Assembly (NCBI GenBank): GCA_004154925.1
Contig: QJNS01000003.1
Coordinates: 1 to 64,000, forward strand
Direction of reading: 5' to 3'
DNA length: 64,000 bases
DNA from: Monosporascus cannonballus
Taxonomy: Eukaryota > Ascomycota > Sordariomycetes > Xylariales
This document shows, piece by piece, positions 10,826-23,400 of this stretch. Position 1 is the stretch's first letter. Each line of letters opens with the position of its first letter. Below the pieces are notes generated by a model. The model was not told the origin of the DNA and searched no databases. It saw only the letters and a list, made by a program, of their open reading frames with translations. The position numbers were made by a program, and so were the translations under genes.

Positions 10826-13800
10826 TAAAATTTATGAATACGTACACGCCCAGGTAAATTTAAATGCATTTTGAATAAATTAAGTAGAATTCGGCTATTA
10901 GCCTAAACAAAATACTTTTTAAATAGATATTAGCAAAATATAAACAAGCCTAAATAGGCTTGCATAAGTTCGTACAGGCTTTTATAATTTTGTAACAGCT
11001 TTATCGTATCTGAATTAATTGCATTAATTACGTATACGCCTTATTACCTAAGCTTTTATTTTACCCAGCTTTATTTATTTTACAATGGCTTGCTTAATTA
11101 ACTATGCTCAGTTCTTTCGCGAATACCCTTAATTTATTATTTATCCGGCCTGTAAAAAAAGTTCGTATTGGTTATGGACCTTATTTCCTTTTTACCATTT
11201 TCGCTTACTTCGGACCATTTTATCCGACCTCAGAATATTATGGCTATTTCCGTTCTAGCTGTTACTAGGTTTCATAAACCGTTATTTATTTTCGCAAAGG
11301 TTATTTAATTAGCTAAACGAAAACGTATAAAGCTGTTAAAATCGAGATCCGAATTTAAATTGGTTTTTAACAATATTATTATTATTTTGTACGTTAATAA
11401 GGAGTATTTAATTAATTATATATCTTTTAAAATCCGGAAAATCAAAAATGTTATTAAAAATTAAACCATATCCGTTTTACTCGAAGTTATTAATATTTAT
11501 TACGATAACTATAAAACTTTTATTAAGTATATATTTATTAAATAAAACGTAAAAGAATAATACCGCCAGGAAACAGGTTAAAAGTTTGTAAGTAAAATGC
11601 AATTAGGGAATAAATAAAGTTATATAATTTTATTATTAAACCCTTTTAAGAGTATTCGGTTTTAAGATATTAAGTATGTAGATAAATAAGATATTATAAG
11701 AAATAAATTTACTGTTAATATTTTGTATAAGTTTATCCTTGGGGAATTGGACAAAAAAAGATAAGATATTTAAAAAAAGTAAAAGCAAAATTAAAAACAA
11801 GTTGTAACATAAGCCAACCTTTTATTAAAGCCTTTAATAAGTTGGTATAAAGCTTAACGAGAATTACGATATTATAGATATCGTTATAACGGTCCGAACA
11901 AAAGACGTATTAGGGAAAATCCTTCTGATTAAGCTCGTACTAATTGAATTATTTTCACCTAGGGTTAAACGCAAACCGGAGCCTTTAATTAAGATAGAAG
12001 AAATATCTTTTCCCATTAAACAGAAACCGACGAAGGGGATGGCGGCCCAATCCGAACTAGTACAAATTCGTACAGATACGTACAAAGCTGTAAAAGCTCA
12101 GGGCAAAGCAATATTACATAAAGCAATTGCGGACGACAATGTACAAACAGTCGCGAAAGGAAAAGATTCGGTACAGGCTTATCCGGACGATATAAAAGGT
12201 TATATAAGTAAAGGGCGCTAAAATTTACCTCCTTTTATGGTAATTAGGGCTGCAAGAAAAAAAGAAGTTATAACGATATAAAAAGAAAAGATATAAAAGA
12301 TATATAAGTTAGGACGAACTAAGGAAAAGCAAATTGATGTACATAAATTTTTATCATAAAAAATTTTTTATATTTTAATTTATATAATATTATTAATTTC
12401 GTTATTAAACGTTAACGTATTTAATCTATATAAATTAATTCCGAGTTCGCGGTACGTATTTTAAATATGAGTTTTCTAATTAATCCTAAACTTAAAGAAT
12501 TTTTCGAAAAGTAACTAATATTCGTTCCTTTCTTAATAATTAAGTTCGTCCTTTAAATATAAATATTAACGAAATCATAGTTTATTTCGGGATATATCGG
12601 ATCGTTCTAAAGGAAAACCGCTTATCTTTTCCAAAATATTATCGCATATACCTATAGTAACCTTAGGTAAATACGCGTTAAAATCGATCTTATCTTTTTC
12701 AATTATAACCATAAGTTCCGCCTATCGTTCGCGGTTTAATAGAACTTTACAATCCATAAAACCCTTAATAACATCCGGGTTTTTGTATAAGTTATACGGA
12801 ATACCGGGGATAACGTAAGGACGAATAAGTTATAAGCGGATAGGATAAATATTCTAGGTTTAAACGAAATCGTAAAATTCTTTTCGAAAAATAAATATGT
12901 AAATATAGACTAACGTAATGCGGTTAAACGTTTTTACTTTCCTTTACAAACGTTAACTTTGTAACCAGCCGAAAAAATCCTATAATCAAATACGATTAAC
13001 CCTATATAAACCTATACACCCTTATATTAGATTTATCCGCCAAAATATAACACGGTTTTCTGCCAATTTAATTTATCAACTTTCGATCCGTTAATTTTAA
13101 ATATTTTTTCCATAACACCAGACGTCCTTTTATTATAACCGCCTAATACAAACTTACGCAAAGCTGTATTTTTTAAGGATAGCCTATACGGAGCTATTAC
13201 CGGCAGAAAAAAAGTCGGATAACATACTGTTAAACGAAAATTAAGTTAATTAACCGGGTTCACGGTAAAAATCGAAGTTAAAAGGAAATCGTCCGCTTTT
13301 GATATATTTTGAAAAATAAAAATACGTAACAGCCATAAATCCAGTTTTTATATTATGGTCCGACCGGATAAATTAAAAAATATAACTAATAACATTAATA
13401 ACATATAAGTATTAAGTAAAAACGGAACGGGAAATAAAAGTACTAAAACTAATATAAAACTATATAATATACCGTAAATAAGCGTTTATGCCGGCGTAAA
13501 CTTCAAATTTATATTACGCAAATTTATAATAAATATCTATAAACAAAATATAATTTAATCCGGAAGTAATCCAATTAACGTAACGTCGGTATAACTTATT
13601 TTGACGCTTATTAACTTTTACGGGGTGGAACTCCTTATAAATAATGCGAATAATACGTTAAAAAAAGTTAAAGCCTTTCTTTCGAAGCTGCGTATATAAA
13701 AGCCGGAAACCAAAACGGTATAAAACGTTATGGGTAACTTATTTATGGGCAAGAAAAGTTCGAAAGTAATCGACCTTAATAATAAAAGCGGTAACGGTAT

Positions 13801-14479
13801 AACGACGAAAAATATTAAGCTCACGACGGATACGTTTAACCCTAATAAAGGAAATAACGAAATTTTTTTTCGTAAATATTAATAAATCTTATTATTATTA
13901 TAACCGAATTTATAATAAAGGTAATTAATACGGGCGCGTAAAGCTTCGGACGCGTTTATACGAACTTTGCGTTAAGATACGCCTTATTTTTACAGGCGTC
14001 GTTTAAAGATCTTATAAATAATTTCGATTTGGTACAGATCAAATAAAACTTATACAATTTCGTTTAAAGGCGTAAAAAATTAATAAAACTAAATAAATTA
14101 TTTACGATAAAGCTTAAGGTCGATACGAAAACGAAACATGTTGCGATAAATATAAAAATAAAAAAAATATTTAAAACCAATAATAATAAAAAAAAGCCTA
14201 ATATAAAAAAGATTAAACTAATATAAATTTACACAAAATCGTACAGACCAATATAAATATATATAAGCTTATAAAAATTAAAAAAATTAAATAATTATAA
14301 CTAAAATTTATAAAAATTTTATAAGGTTATACGGATTTATATTTGTTTATAAAAAACAGTATTATCTTAAATATAACTTATATACTTTTATTTTGGCTTT
14401 TGCAATCTGTAAAATCTTTAATAAAAGCATACCGGTTCCGAAAACATAATTTCTTTAGGTATTAATCCTTATAACGCTT

Positions 14480-15560
14480 ACTTAAACCTTATACAACCCT
14501 ATATAACTTTGTATAACCCTATAAAAACCTGTACGACCCCGTACTAGCTCGTTCAGCCTTTATACTCGGCGGCGCTTTTTAACCGAAGAAAAAAAGGACG
14601 CCAAATTTTCTTTATTAATTAGTTCAGCCTTGCACTAGTTAACTGTTTACTCGAGCTAACGTATAATAACTTTCTTAAGCATTTCCTGGGTAATAATCGG
14701 CCATGCATTATCGTTTTCGATCTCGTCCTCCTTTGTATTAGTTAACACGAGCCCGTACAAACTTATACGGGGTTAATTATGCATTTACCAAGCTAAACAA
14801 AAACGGTACCCTTTTTACTAACGTAAAACTCGCAGTTATAGGCCTGCAAGGAATACTGGCAACATTAACAAACTCCTTTAAATACGTCCGGGCCGAATAA
14901 ATGGCAGGTCCTAAACGGTCCTTTATTACGCAAATCTATACGGATTAATTCGGATTCGTATAACCCTATAAAAGTTTGTACGAAGCTTATTTCTGCAATT
15001 TTTGCATATACGCTTATTAATACTTTCAAACGCCATATACGTAATTACGGCATACTTTTATTAAGTTCGCTTAAACTTAATCGTAATTATAATAAGGTTA
15101 TCCGTCTAGTTACGATACTTTAAAAGGTTAATCAGGGCCTTTAACTCCTATACGGCCTTATTAATCTTTATATAGCCCTATACAGCTCTATACGATCTTA
15201 TGCTCACCTAATAATCCTCGAACCAGTTTCGTATCTATACCTCCTTAACAAAACGCAACATATTAAATGCTTTTTTAGTTTTTTCAAGTTCCTTTTCGTC
15301 GATATAAGGTTTATTAAGCGTATTTAACTCGATAAAAGGAATTTTATTAAATTTCCAAAACGATAACTGCTTCGCCATCTTAATAAAACCTATACGAACC
15401 TATAAAAGCCTATAAATGTTTGTTTATTTACGATCGCATCCGTACGCCCCTTGGTAAGAGCGGTCTAGCTTATTTAATATCGTGCACTTTATAGCGCCTT
15501 TAATTAGCCCTATATAACCCTGCACAAGCCTGCACGAGCCTATATATCCTTTTTCCCTAG
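14480..15560. repeat. subterminal motif array of the TIR element
   Basis: Variants of CCTATACAACC / CCTGCACGAGCC recur at irregular spacing, dense at 14490-14560, 14940-14990, 15150-15200, 15390-15420 and 15505-15550. Complementary forms (CGTACAGGCTTTTA) occur near the left end at 10940-11050. Arrays of this type near transposon ends commonly bind transposase; that role is inferred here. Confidence 0.55.
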
Positions 15561-15816
15561 ATATGCATTAAAAATAATTACTTAAATATGCATTTTAACC
15601 GGTTAAACGAAACGAAAATAAATATCTAATTAATTTAATGGTAATACGTATGTACGCAAAGATATTAATAAACTTACCTGCTTAAAATTATATAGGGATA
15701 AAAATTTAACTACATACGTGCTAGTAAAATTTGTATACATGCATGCCAAGCTTATGGCCTAATTGCATTTAATAGCTACAATATACATACAGTAGGGTAA
15801 CCCTATTAAAAATTTG

Positions 15817-15840
15817 GGTTTTGTCCCAGTGATCCCTGTG
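15817..15840 (-). repeat. right terminal inverted repeat, 24-bp perfect core
   Basis: Inverted copy of 10802-10825. Outside it, nine more bases (CTGCACCCT) lead to the 8-bp target duplication. Confidence 0.9.
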
Positions 15841-15847
15841 CTGCACC

Positions 15848-17080
15848 CTACTTAACTATTTCGGTATATCCGCTGCACGATGCCACACCCACCGGCGTAA
15901 ACGTAATCTTATCTGTAACCGTAACGTTAGCCCATTTTCCAAAGTAACTTAACAATTTCGACGTGTCCATGACACGATGCTGCATAGACCGGCGTCCTTC
16001 CGCCAATATCCATAACCGCAACATCGGCCCCTTTTCGAGAAGTAGCTTGACTATCTCGGAGTATCCTTTCGCTGATGCTATATAAAGTGGCGTCCATCCG
16101 TCCTTGGTTGCAACCGCGACGTCGGCCCCCTTTTCAAGCAGTAGCTTGACCATTTTGACGTGTCCGTTCGATGATGCTATATTAAGAGGCGTCCATCCCT
16201 GCCTGTCCGCTATCGTGATGTTTACCCCAGCGTCGAGCAATGTTCTTGCAATTGCCATGTTTCCATTCTCGCAGCAAGCGCCCAGGGCCGTCCTTCCTAA
16301 GCTGCTTCTCTCATCTGCGTCGTACTTGGGTTCCTTGATCAGATATATCGCCATGCTCGTCAATCCAAGTTTCGATGCGTAGTATAAAGGGCTTGGTGGC
16401 TTAGTCTCGCTCGCCGTGTCTTCTGTTCTCAATTCCTCATCATGCGAATCGAACCAATGCCTCCACGCCTCCCAGTTAGGGTTAGTCCTATCGAACAGCT
16501 CGTTGGCAAGCTTGATCATGTCCGAGTTATTGGACAGTCCTGACGTAGCATGGTGGTACCATGAAGCTGCCGCATAGTCTCGGAATGAAGCCCCGAAATG
16601 ATCGTGCTTCCACAGCGTCGTCTGCCAGACACGCCGAAAGTTGATATAGCGGAGGCACAGCTTGGCAAGTCGAGTGTTTTCAATCACCTCATTCGAAGCC
16701 CGCAAACTCTCGTTATCTAAGAGGAGCGTTTCTTGTATTGGGATATTGCAGAGCAGATACTGCTTGGCCGAGAAGTGCGTTAGGTGCACAGTCCGCAGTC
16801 CTGGAGACTGCTCCGAGGGGGGTTTCCGGACCTCCAAAAGCGACCCGCAGAGGCCTAGTATTCCGGTGTTGACATATTCCTCATCGATCGAGTCGGGGAG
16901 TTCGTCAATTGGGAAATCATTGCATTCGACGTCAATAAGCACAGCTTCTGTAATCTCGCATATCGTCAGGGGACGCAGAGCAAATGCTGCCCAGCGGAGC
17001 AGGGAAATCGCCCGATATCTTTTCTGTCGCAAAAGCGACGCCGCTATTGCATTGCTAGCAATAGCGTTATATATGGTCAA
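15848..17080 (-). pseudogene. NLR part 3: post-NACHT helical region and first ankyrin repeats
   Basis: From 17080 the frame carries the ISLLRWAAFALRPLTICEI segment that follows NACHT in fungal NLRs, then about 200 residues of helical linker with HLTHFSAKQYLL. Ankyrin repeats start at about 16390 (SPLYYASKLGLTSMAIYL). Repeats 3 and 4 are canonical (GWTPLNIASSNGHVKMVKLLLEKGAD type). Between about 16030 and 15932 the frame is wrong: another frame reads the missing ankyrin repeat, so a one-base loss and a later compensating change occurred. The frame then runs into the transposon and ends at 15848. Confidence 0.85.
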
Positions 17081-18070
17081 ATTCTTAACTGTGACATTTT
17101 CCTTCCCCGGAAGCTAGCTATTTTTTCCCAATATCGTTCGTACAGACGTTCGAGCCCTCTGGGAGATTCAGCGATTGCGTCCAGAAGATCCTTTTTGTTC
17201 ATCCATCCCTCTAGATCATCTCCTTGCAGTTTCAGCCATAAGAACTGGCCTTCGCAGCGGTCGCTCATTAGCTGAGAGATGTCGCTCTTGATTATTTCGG
17301 TCTTATTGGGGAGCTTCATGTCGACAATGATTTTGGAATACAACACAGTGTCGGCCCGGACGTCCTCGCGAGACATCTTATACTCAATGCATTGCCCACT
17401 CGTGCCATCCATGAGAGTATGTCGGATCTCGGACTCGTCACGGCTGACGATCATGATCCTGGTGGTTGTGCCTGTAGCTGCCTGTTTGACAGTCTCGAGA
17501 AAGCCGGCAACGGACTCGCTGCCGGCACCCATCCGGTTCTCGCCCATCGAAGTGCATTCGTCTAGGCCATCCACGACTAGCGTGCAACCGGGTACACCCC
17601 GGAGAATATCTTGGAAAAGCTTGACGACGGTTGCTCGCGTTGCGACTTGTTCTTCCTGTGCCTCCCATCTCTCGCGAACCAGGTCGAACGCACCGGTGTC
17701 GCGCGACACAACCTGAGATATCCATGATCGAATGGCCATAAAGGGGTCCCCGCGGCTCTCAAAGTCGGAAGAAAAGAAGAAGTGCGCGACCGGCGTCGCG
17801 AGCGTGGACGAGAGCTGTTCGGTCACCCGGGCGCAGAGGATAGTTTTCCCAAACCCCGCAGGACCATTAATCCAGAGCAACTTTGCGGTCTCCACAGGGA
17901 AATCTGGGGAGATCCAGCGGAGAAATGCGGGACGCTCCAGGATCCAGTCGCAGGTACCGGGTAACTTCTTCTTTCTGGAGTCATCGTAACGTTCGTTGGG
18001 AAAATAGCGACCCAGCAGCCAGGCATGCAGATTTTGTCGAGTCTCCGCTTCGTTCTTGTCAGCACCGGAG
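17077..18070 (-). pseudogene. NLR part 2: NACHT ATPase domain
   Basis: The open frame begins before the GTG at 17895: an in-frame upstream part (GTCDWILERPAFLRWIS) is the typical linker ahead of fungal NACHT domains. The P-loop is GPAGFGKT (about 17860-17835). The Walker B/sensor part reads LVVDGLDECTS (about 17585-17550), and an IMIVSRDESEI strand follows. Farther on, GQFLWLKL and RGLERLYERYWEKI are the conserved helices after the ATPase core. The ATP-binding residues Lys and Thr of the P-loop and the paired acids of Walker B are intact. The frame closes at 17077 after a few non-conserved residues, and the homologous reading resumes four bases away in another frame. Confidence 0.85.
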
Positions 18071-18105
18071 CTTGGGAACAGCGGTGGGTTTGACTATCTC
18101 ACCTT

Positions 18106-18762
18106 CTATTTCCCTCTACAGTTGGGCAAGAAATTGCCGAAGTCCGGCAGGCGAAGTCTCCTCGTCTGAAAAGCGCGACGACCGGGCATCAAGCCGGGGC
18201 CCGCAACCGAACCTTGCTGGGGAACGGGGGCGAAGGTTCCCCCGTGTACCGGGCGCGTAGCCATCGCCCCGCCAGGAGGGACCAAATTGTGCAATTGCTG
18301 CACCAGCCTTCTTAACAGATTGACCTGTTCTATACGTTCTCCTTTACCCCGTAACGCCCAAGCCAGTTTTTGCCTCCTCGACCCGGACGGTGCGCCGTGG
18401 TAAGGCCGAGGCCGGCTTGCGGGAAACAGCCCATCCTGGGCGAGAACGCTACCCGCCGACGGGCGGGGGGGAGCATCGTCCGTGCGGCATATTTCCTGAA
18501 TGATCGCTAAATGTTCCCTTACCGCCGTAGCCGTCACCGGATCGTCGAGGGCATGGTGGTGATCGCCCGGTTTCACTTGGTCGAGCCCGACGGCCCGGCC
18601 CCATTTTTCGAAGCAAAGCTTTTCGGCCATGAACTGAGCATCTAGGATGTGTGAGTCGCTCCCAAAAGCCCTGTAGGAATGCACCTTCTCGATGGCCTCT
18701 AAGCAGGAACTAAAGAGGCCAGCGAGCCCCACGATGCCGACGGCCAGCCCGATAGGCTCCAT
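18106..18762 (-). pseudogene. NLR part 1: HeLo-like cell-death domain
   Basis: The start is the Met at 18762 (MEPIGLAVGIVGLAGLF), not the earlier in-frame Met at 18954, because HeLo domains begin directly with this hydrophobic helix. The pattern hydrophobic helix, SSCLEAIEKV, then an aromatic/acidic segment with AEKLCFEKWGRAVGL fits HeLo (HET-S/sesB-type) domains, whose first helix is the membrane-active part. After about residue 190 the frame becomes low-complexity and stops at 18106. A 49-bp GTAGAG..CCCAAG interval (about 18119-18071) resembles an intron to the NACHT exon but does not keep frame, so either another donor is used or the frame is damaged. Confidence 0.75.
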
Positions 18763-19689
18763 GGTTGCGTGCTCGAAAGCAGCTGGAAATCGAGTCTGAG
18801 CTACGTAAGGTGTGCCTTCCAGATATTGGTGACCGTCTGAGGCAGCCCAATTCGCGTACAGCCGCACCGCCGGCCTATGGGTTATATCTGAGATCAGGCT
18901 CTCATTTTGAGGTGTGGCCGCTCCTGTGGCGCAGCTGTGGCTAGGGCGTTGCAAAGAACTGTAGCTTTAGGTACCCTCAAGTTAGTACCGACCAATATAA
19001 CAACAAGACCTTAAAAGAGGGCCTGGTATCGAGATGTTATTTCATGGTTTCATTCTTGGTTTATCGACGGCAAATATCTGGAGGTAAAACAACAAGATGA
19101 CAGTTTTTGGGATGTGCTAAGGTAGTCCGCCCAACAGAGCTTCAGCACCACTTTTTAGGGAAACTATGTTAGACATTCCTTTTAATTCAGGGGGCTGTGG
19201 TTGGGGTTACCACAACCCCTTATATATGCCTCATTCGCCTAACAAAGGGGAATGTCCCACTGGCGGCGGTGGAATTTTGATACTAGTGAGTCTTAAAGAG
19301 GTCCCGAGATGACGGTTCGAAGGGCTAGCAGACCAGAGAGAACGACACCAACAATTCCGAAGTCGAAATTAAGAGCAACGATCATAACGTCCACTGAGAG
19401 GTCAGTGAAGCCGGGCTACTTAGTGTGCGGTTCCTGAATGTGAGCCTTACAGCCTGCGAGCCTGAACAAACTCTTATTAACGAGAGTCTTCCTGCAGTGG
19501 TAACAGCGGCGAAAGTCACCGGTACGGTTGCTATGCAATCACTGCTGGCTGTAGCAACAGCGAGTTGTCAAAGTTCGGACGCTGTCCATCTGGTGGATCT
19601 TCAAGCGGAATGGTACAGAAGTGTATTCGTGGGAATTACGTGGGCAGCGACATCTTGAGGTCGAGCCGAAGGAAAGAGATCAAGAGGGC
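18763..19689. other. NLR 5' flank; no gene seen
   Basis: The composition is mixed and there is no protein-like open frame apart from non-conserved upstream extension of the HeLo frame. It must hold the former NLR promoter. It ends at the copia target duplication AGGGC (19685-19689). Confidence 0.5.
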
Positions 19690-19910
19690 TGTTGAACCTA
19701 GCTACGCCATGGCTTAGTTAGCTAACAAGCTAGTGGAAATTGCTTCGGCTGCTCCGGTATCATTATCTCTTGGCTACTACTGTTTTTATATGCATTTAAG
19801 GAGGGTTCACCATTTTCACCATTTATAAAGGACCTTTTAAAGGTTATGCAACCTTTAATATACCTTTTCTTCAGATATATTTGTTTCTGTATGTAATATA
19901 GGGTCTTACA
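19690..19910 (+). repeat. copia 5' LTR
   Basis: 221 bp, starting TGTTGAACCTAGCTACGCC and ending GGGTCTTACA. It matches 32014-32229. Most differences between the two are C/T or G/A, with a few small indels. Confidence 0.9.
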
Positions 19911-19927
19911 GTTATGAGCCCGGTCCG
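19911..19927 (+). promoter_or_regulatory. primer-binding site, half-tRNA (initiator Met) type
   Basis: GTTATGAGCCCGGTCCG lies immediately after the 5' LTR. TTATGAG is the complement of the initiator tRNA anticodon loop, and the following bases extend into the anticodon stem. It does not match a tRNA 3' end (no TGG). Confidence 0.65.
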
Positions 19928-20079
19928 CATTTCTTTTTAATTATGCTTTAATACATTCGTTATATACGTTTTGTTAAAGCTATTCGGAACTTCGTTGTCG
20001 CTTTTGCGGTATACCTATTGCTCCGTTATTAAGGATATCCATTATTTAGCAGTTATACCTTTAATTATTTTAGCCCACT

Positions 20080-20449
20080 TGTTACGACCCAACCCAAGAT
20101 CGGCCACGAAAACGGTCGGACCCATAAAAAAGAGTTACGTGATTTGGATCTCTCTTGGCATCAAGATCCAAATGAATCCATACAGAACCAACCGAATCCA
20201 ATGATATTGGATCTTTAATAACGTCAAGATTTAATAAAGATTTAATTAACTTATAAAAATATATACGCTTATTACTTTTATAATTTAAATAATTTCAGCT
20301 TATAATAATAATTCGTTACCTAAGGCACTTTTGGTATTACGAAACGTAATATATTATTATATCTATTATTCAGATTCCTACGATACTTCTGTTAACATAA
20401 ACCCGTCGACTTAAGGTTTAATAATTGGTTAAACCGCTTAACCGTTATA
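20080..20449 (+). repeat. chromovirus 1 5' LTR
   Basis: 370 bp, starting TGTTACGACCC and ending CCGTTATA. It differs from its partner mainly by transitions. Confidence 0.9.
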
Positions 20450-23400
20450 CGTTACAAACTTTTATTTAATAATACCGTTAAACTTTAAACAATACTTAAT
20501 ACTGTCAAAATATCGACTAGCATTCAAAAAACCCTTACTTAGCAGCTTTAGGTTCGAATTCGGGAGCTGGAGAAAAAAGTCCGACAACTTAGGGCTACGC
20601 CACCTACCCAACCCTCTTTCGCCTATATGAAACCAAAAAAGCCAGAACCCTACGATAAAAAAGGTAACCCTTAAACTTTCTTAACTTAGGTACGAATTTA
20701 CCTTTATTTCTTAAACCTTAACGACTTAACGGATATAGTCCTAACAGTAAAAGCATACCTAATAAAAATACGGCTAATTAATTTAAGCCCATTATAAAAA
20801 ACTTTTTAAAAATAAGAAAAACGGATAAAAAGAATTTTATTAACGAAATCTTTTTAATTTATACCAATTTCGAAAACAAAATGCGCGATAATTTCGGTAA
20901 TCCGGATAAAAAACGATTAACGGCGTAACAACTTTTATAACTTTAATAAAAAAACTTGTATTTAAATATACCGTAATTTTTAAAATTTTTGCGGCCAAGG
21001 CCAAATAAGGAAATAACGAAACCAATATCTTTATCAATATATTTTATAAAGAATTAAAAAATAATATAAAAAATAAAATTATTCGGATTAAAAAATTAAT
21101 TACCCTAAACCGGTATATCGTAAAAATAATTAAAATTAATAATCGATAATTTAAAAAACGACAGGAAAAAAAAGGATAATATGCCTTACGTTCGGGATAT
21201 AAGTTTAACTAAGGGAAAAAACGAAACGTACCCCTTACTTTTCATAAAACAGCACCAGAACTTATGGAATTTGGCGTTATCCATAGATAAAATTAAAGCC
21301 AGATTAAATGCTTTAATTATAATAAAATGGGATATAAAATTTATAGATGCAAAAAGCTTAAAAAACCATAATAAAATAACTAAACCCCTATACCGGAAAA
21401 ATAATCCAGAAATAATTAAGGAAATAATAACAAAATTATTAACATAATCCAAGCTAAGTACGAATTAGGCTTATAGCAAAAAATCCAATAAGGATTATTA
21501 CGATAGGAAATTCGACGAAAGATACAAAAAGCTAAAAAGCTAACTTAATAGGTATTACGAATACGGCAAAAAGCGTTATAAGGATAATTACGCGAATACC
21601 AGGATTGGATAAAGGAAATTTATCCCGGAACCTCCGATCGATACGGCAAAATATATGCTATATATTATTAATAACGAAAATATTCTAATTACAAAAAATG
21701 GAAATAATATATTTACGTACGAATTACCCGTATGTATTATAAGGAATTCGATTTTCCAAACCGTACCGGGCATAACAAAAACGACGAATAATAATATTGA
21801 CAGTTTCGAATTATAGCCTCAAAAAATATCCAACAACTGGCCAAAGCAGAAAGTTAGCCCGAAAAAAAATAATGCCTATAGGAAAACCCCTTTTATTATT
21901 ATAAATAATACGATTACCAAACAGAAAAAGAATTAATCCAGCGTACGGTAAAAAAGTATTATTAAAAAATTATTACGAACCTTTATTTTTAATTAATATT
22001 TATTACAGATTTTTACGAAGAAAAGTTATCAAAAAAAATACGTTAATTTACAAAAGATTTCTGGAACGATAGCCAAAACGACATATAATAAGATATAATC
22101 GTAAACATAAAAAAATAATTTATTCGATAAGGAGAAAAATTATACAGAAATTAGTAATAATTAATACGGTTCGAAGGAATAATATGCCGATAATAACGAT
22201 AAATATAGCAGCTTAACGCGTTAAACGAAAAAACATAAATAAGGTTCGATAAATTCGAATAGGAATTAAAAAAATTATTTATAAAAAAGCCGTAAGATAA
22301 CGAAACCTAAAGGAATTAAAGGGAATTTCCAAGAAAGGCTTTAAATGCGACGATAAAAGATATTAACGACCTTATTACCTTAAAAATATAAATCGGAACG
22401 TATTGGTATACCGTAATAGTAAATTACGGAACCCTGGGCGGAAATTATATTATATAAAATATGGTTAATAAGTTTAAATTATTATGGAAATATATGTAAA
22501 AACTTTATATAACGACAAATGCCGAAAGTTAAAAATTCGTTTACGATAACAGAAAAATTATACGTAAAATTAATTATTTCGAAATTTTTATTTAAGGATA
22601 ATATTAAATAATTAATTTCGATATCGTTTTATTCGAGAATTACAATATAATTTTAGAGTTATTATGGATACGTCAGTACGAAATTTTAATTAACGGCGAA
22701 ATTAATTAAGTAAAATTTATTTTATTTCTTATTAATAAATAAAAAAAGGAAAAATTCAGATCTTAATATTCGATCGATAATAAAGATAAATGCAAATATA
22801 AAGATATAATAAATATTTTACCACTTAAAGGAACAAAATATAAAAAAAACGGATATTAAAGAAAAATATAACGTATTATTATTATTATTAAAGCGAAATT
22901 AAAGTAATTAAATAACGATTTAAAATAATATTAATAATAGCTTAAAAATTAGAAAATTTAATTAATATGTTGTTATAATATTATAAATACGAATAGCTTT
23001 TTAAAAAGGAATTCGATAGGAAATTATTAGAACATAATAAATAAAATTATGAAATAATCTTTAAAGAAAAATCTTCGACAAAGTTTTACTTTAGTTATAA
23101 TCTTAATAAAGACGAATTACGTATTTTTAAAAAATACCTAAAAAATTAATTGCAGAAAGGATGGATTCGACTTTCGAAATTACCAGTAAAATACCTTATA
23201 TTTGTTGTACCAAAAATGAATAAAAAATTACGATTTGTAATTAATTATCGGTAACTAAATAATATTATTATTTTTAATTATGGAAATAAAAAACCTATTT
23301 TACAAAGCCAAATAATTTATAATATTCGATTTCAGAAATAAATATAACCTTATTAGGATTAAGGAAAAATACGAATAAAAAATAACCTTTAGAATAAAAT

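Larger units (their letters stand above)
10793..15849. mobile_element. RIP-degraded terminal-inverted-repeat DNA transposon (hAT-like by target duplication)
   Basis: The element is flanked by ACTTAACT (10785-10792 and 15850-15857), an 8-bp direct repeat (9 bp if the next A is counted). Its ends are inverted: 10802-10825 equals the complement of 15817-15840 over 24 bases, with partial matching outward (GGTG) and inward. The 8-bp duplication and length suit hAT or KDZ-type transposons; no transposase domain can be read to prove either. The interior is AT-rich with stops in every frame, consistent with heavy RIP. The longest frames (for example 12039-12221) are not recognisable. Both flanks carry many copies of a short GCCTRTACRA-like word (listed separately). 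It sits inside the NLR ankyrin region. Confidence 0.8.
9960..18762 (-). pseudogene. HeLo-NACHT-ankyrin NOD-like receptor, split by transposon insertions
   Basis: Fungal NLRs (STAND ATPases) couple sensing repeats to a cell-death domain in non-self recognition. From 5' (18762) to 3' (9960) on the minus strand the locus encodes a HeLo-type N-terminal domain, a NACHT ATPase, the helical region that follows NACHT in this family, and about ten ankyrin repeats. The ankyrin region is cut between 15858 and 10707 by a 5.06-kb TIR transposon and a 74-bp insertion. Deleting these rejoins one ankyrin repeat perfectly in frame. Other damage: two compensating indels near 16028 and 15935 scramble about 30 residues of one repeat, and the junctions near 18070-18120 and 17077-17100 need introns or shifts I could not settle. 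The original coding length would be about 3.6-3.8 kb. As it stands the product would lose half of its repeats. The architecture call is strong; recognition specificity is unknown. Confidence 0.88.

Noticed and set aside
11864..14400. Possible genes inside the TIR element (12039-12221, 13618-13824)
   Set aside because: Short frames in RIP-altered DNA without motifs; stops surround them in every frame.
14480..15560. CRISPR-like array
   Set aside because: The repeated words are about 10 bases, irregularly spaced and variable, at transposon flanks in eukaryotic DNA.
10786..15862. piggyBac-type insertion because TTAA lies at both junctions
   Set aside because: The TTAA is part of a longer ACTTAACT direct repeat, and the inverted ends begin outside the positions piggyBac would require.
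20080..20111. Reading the segment shared with 26403 as a simple dispersed repeat
   Set aside because: It has target duplications, a purine tract and pol domains between the copies, so the two are LTRs of one element.
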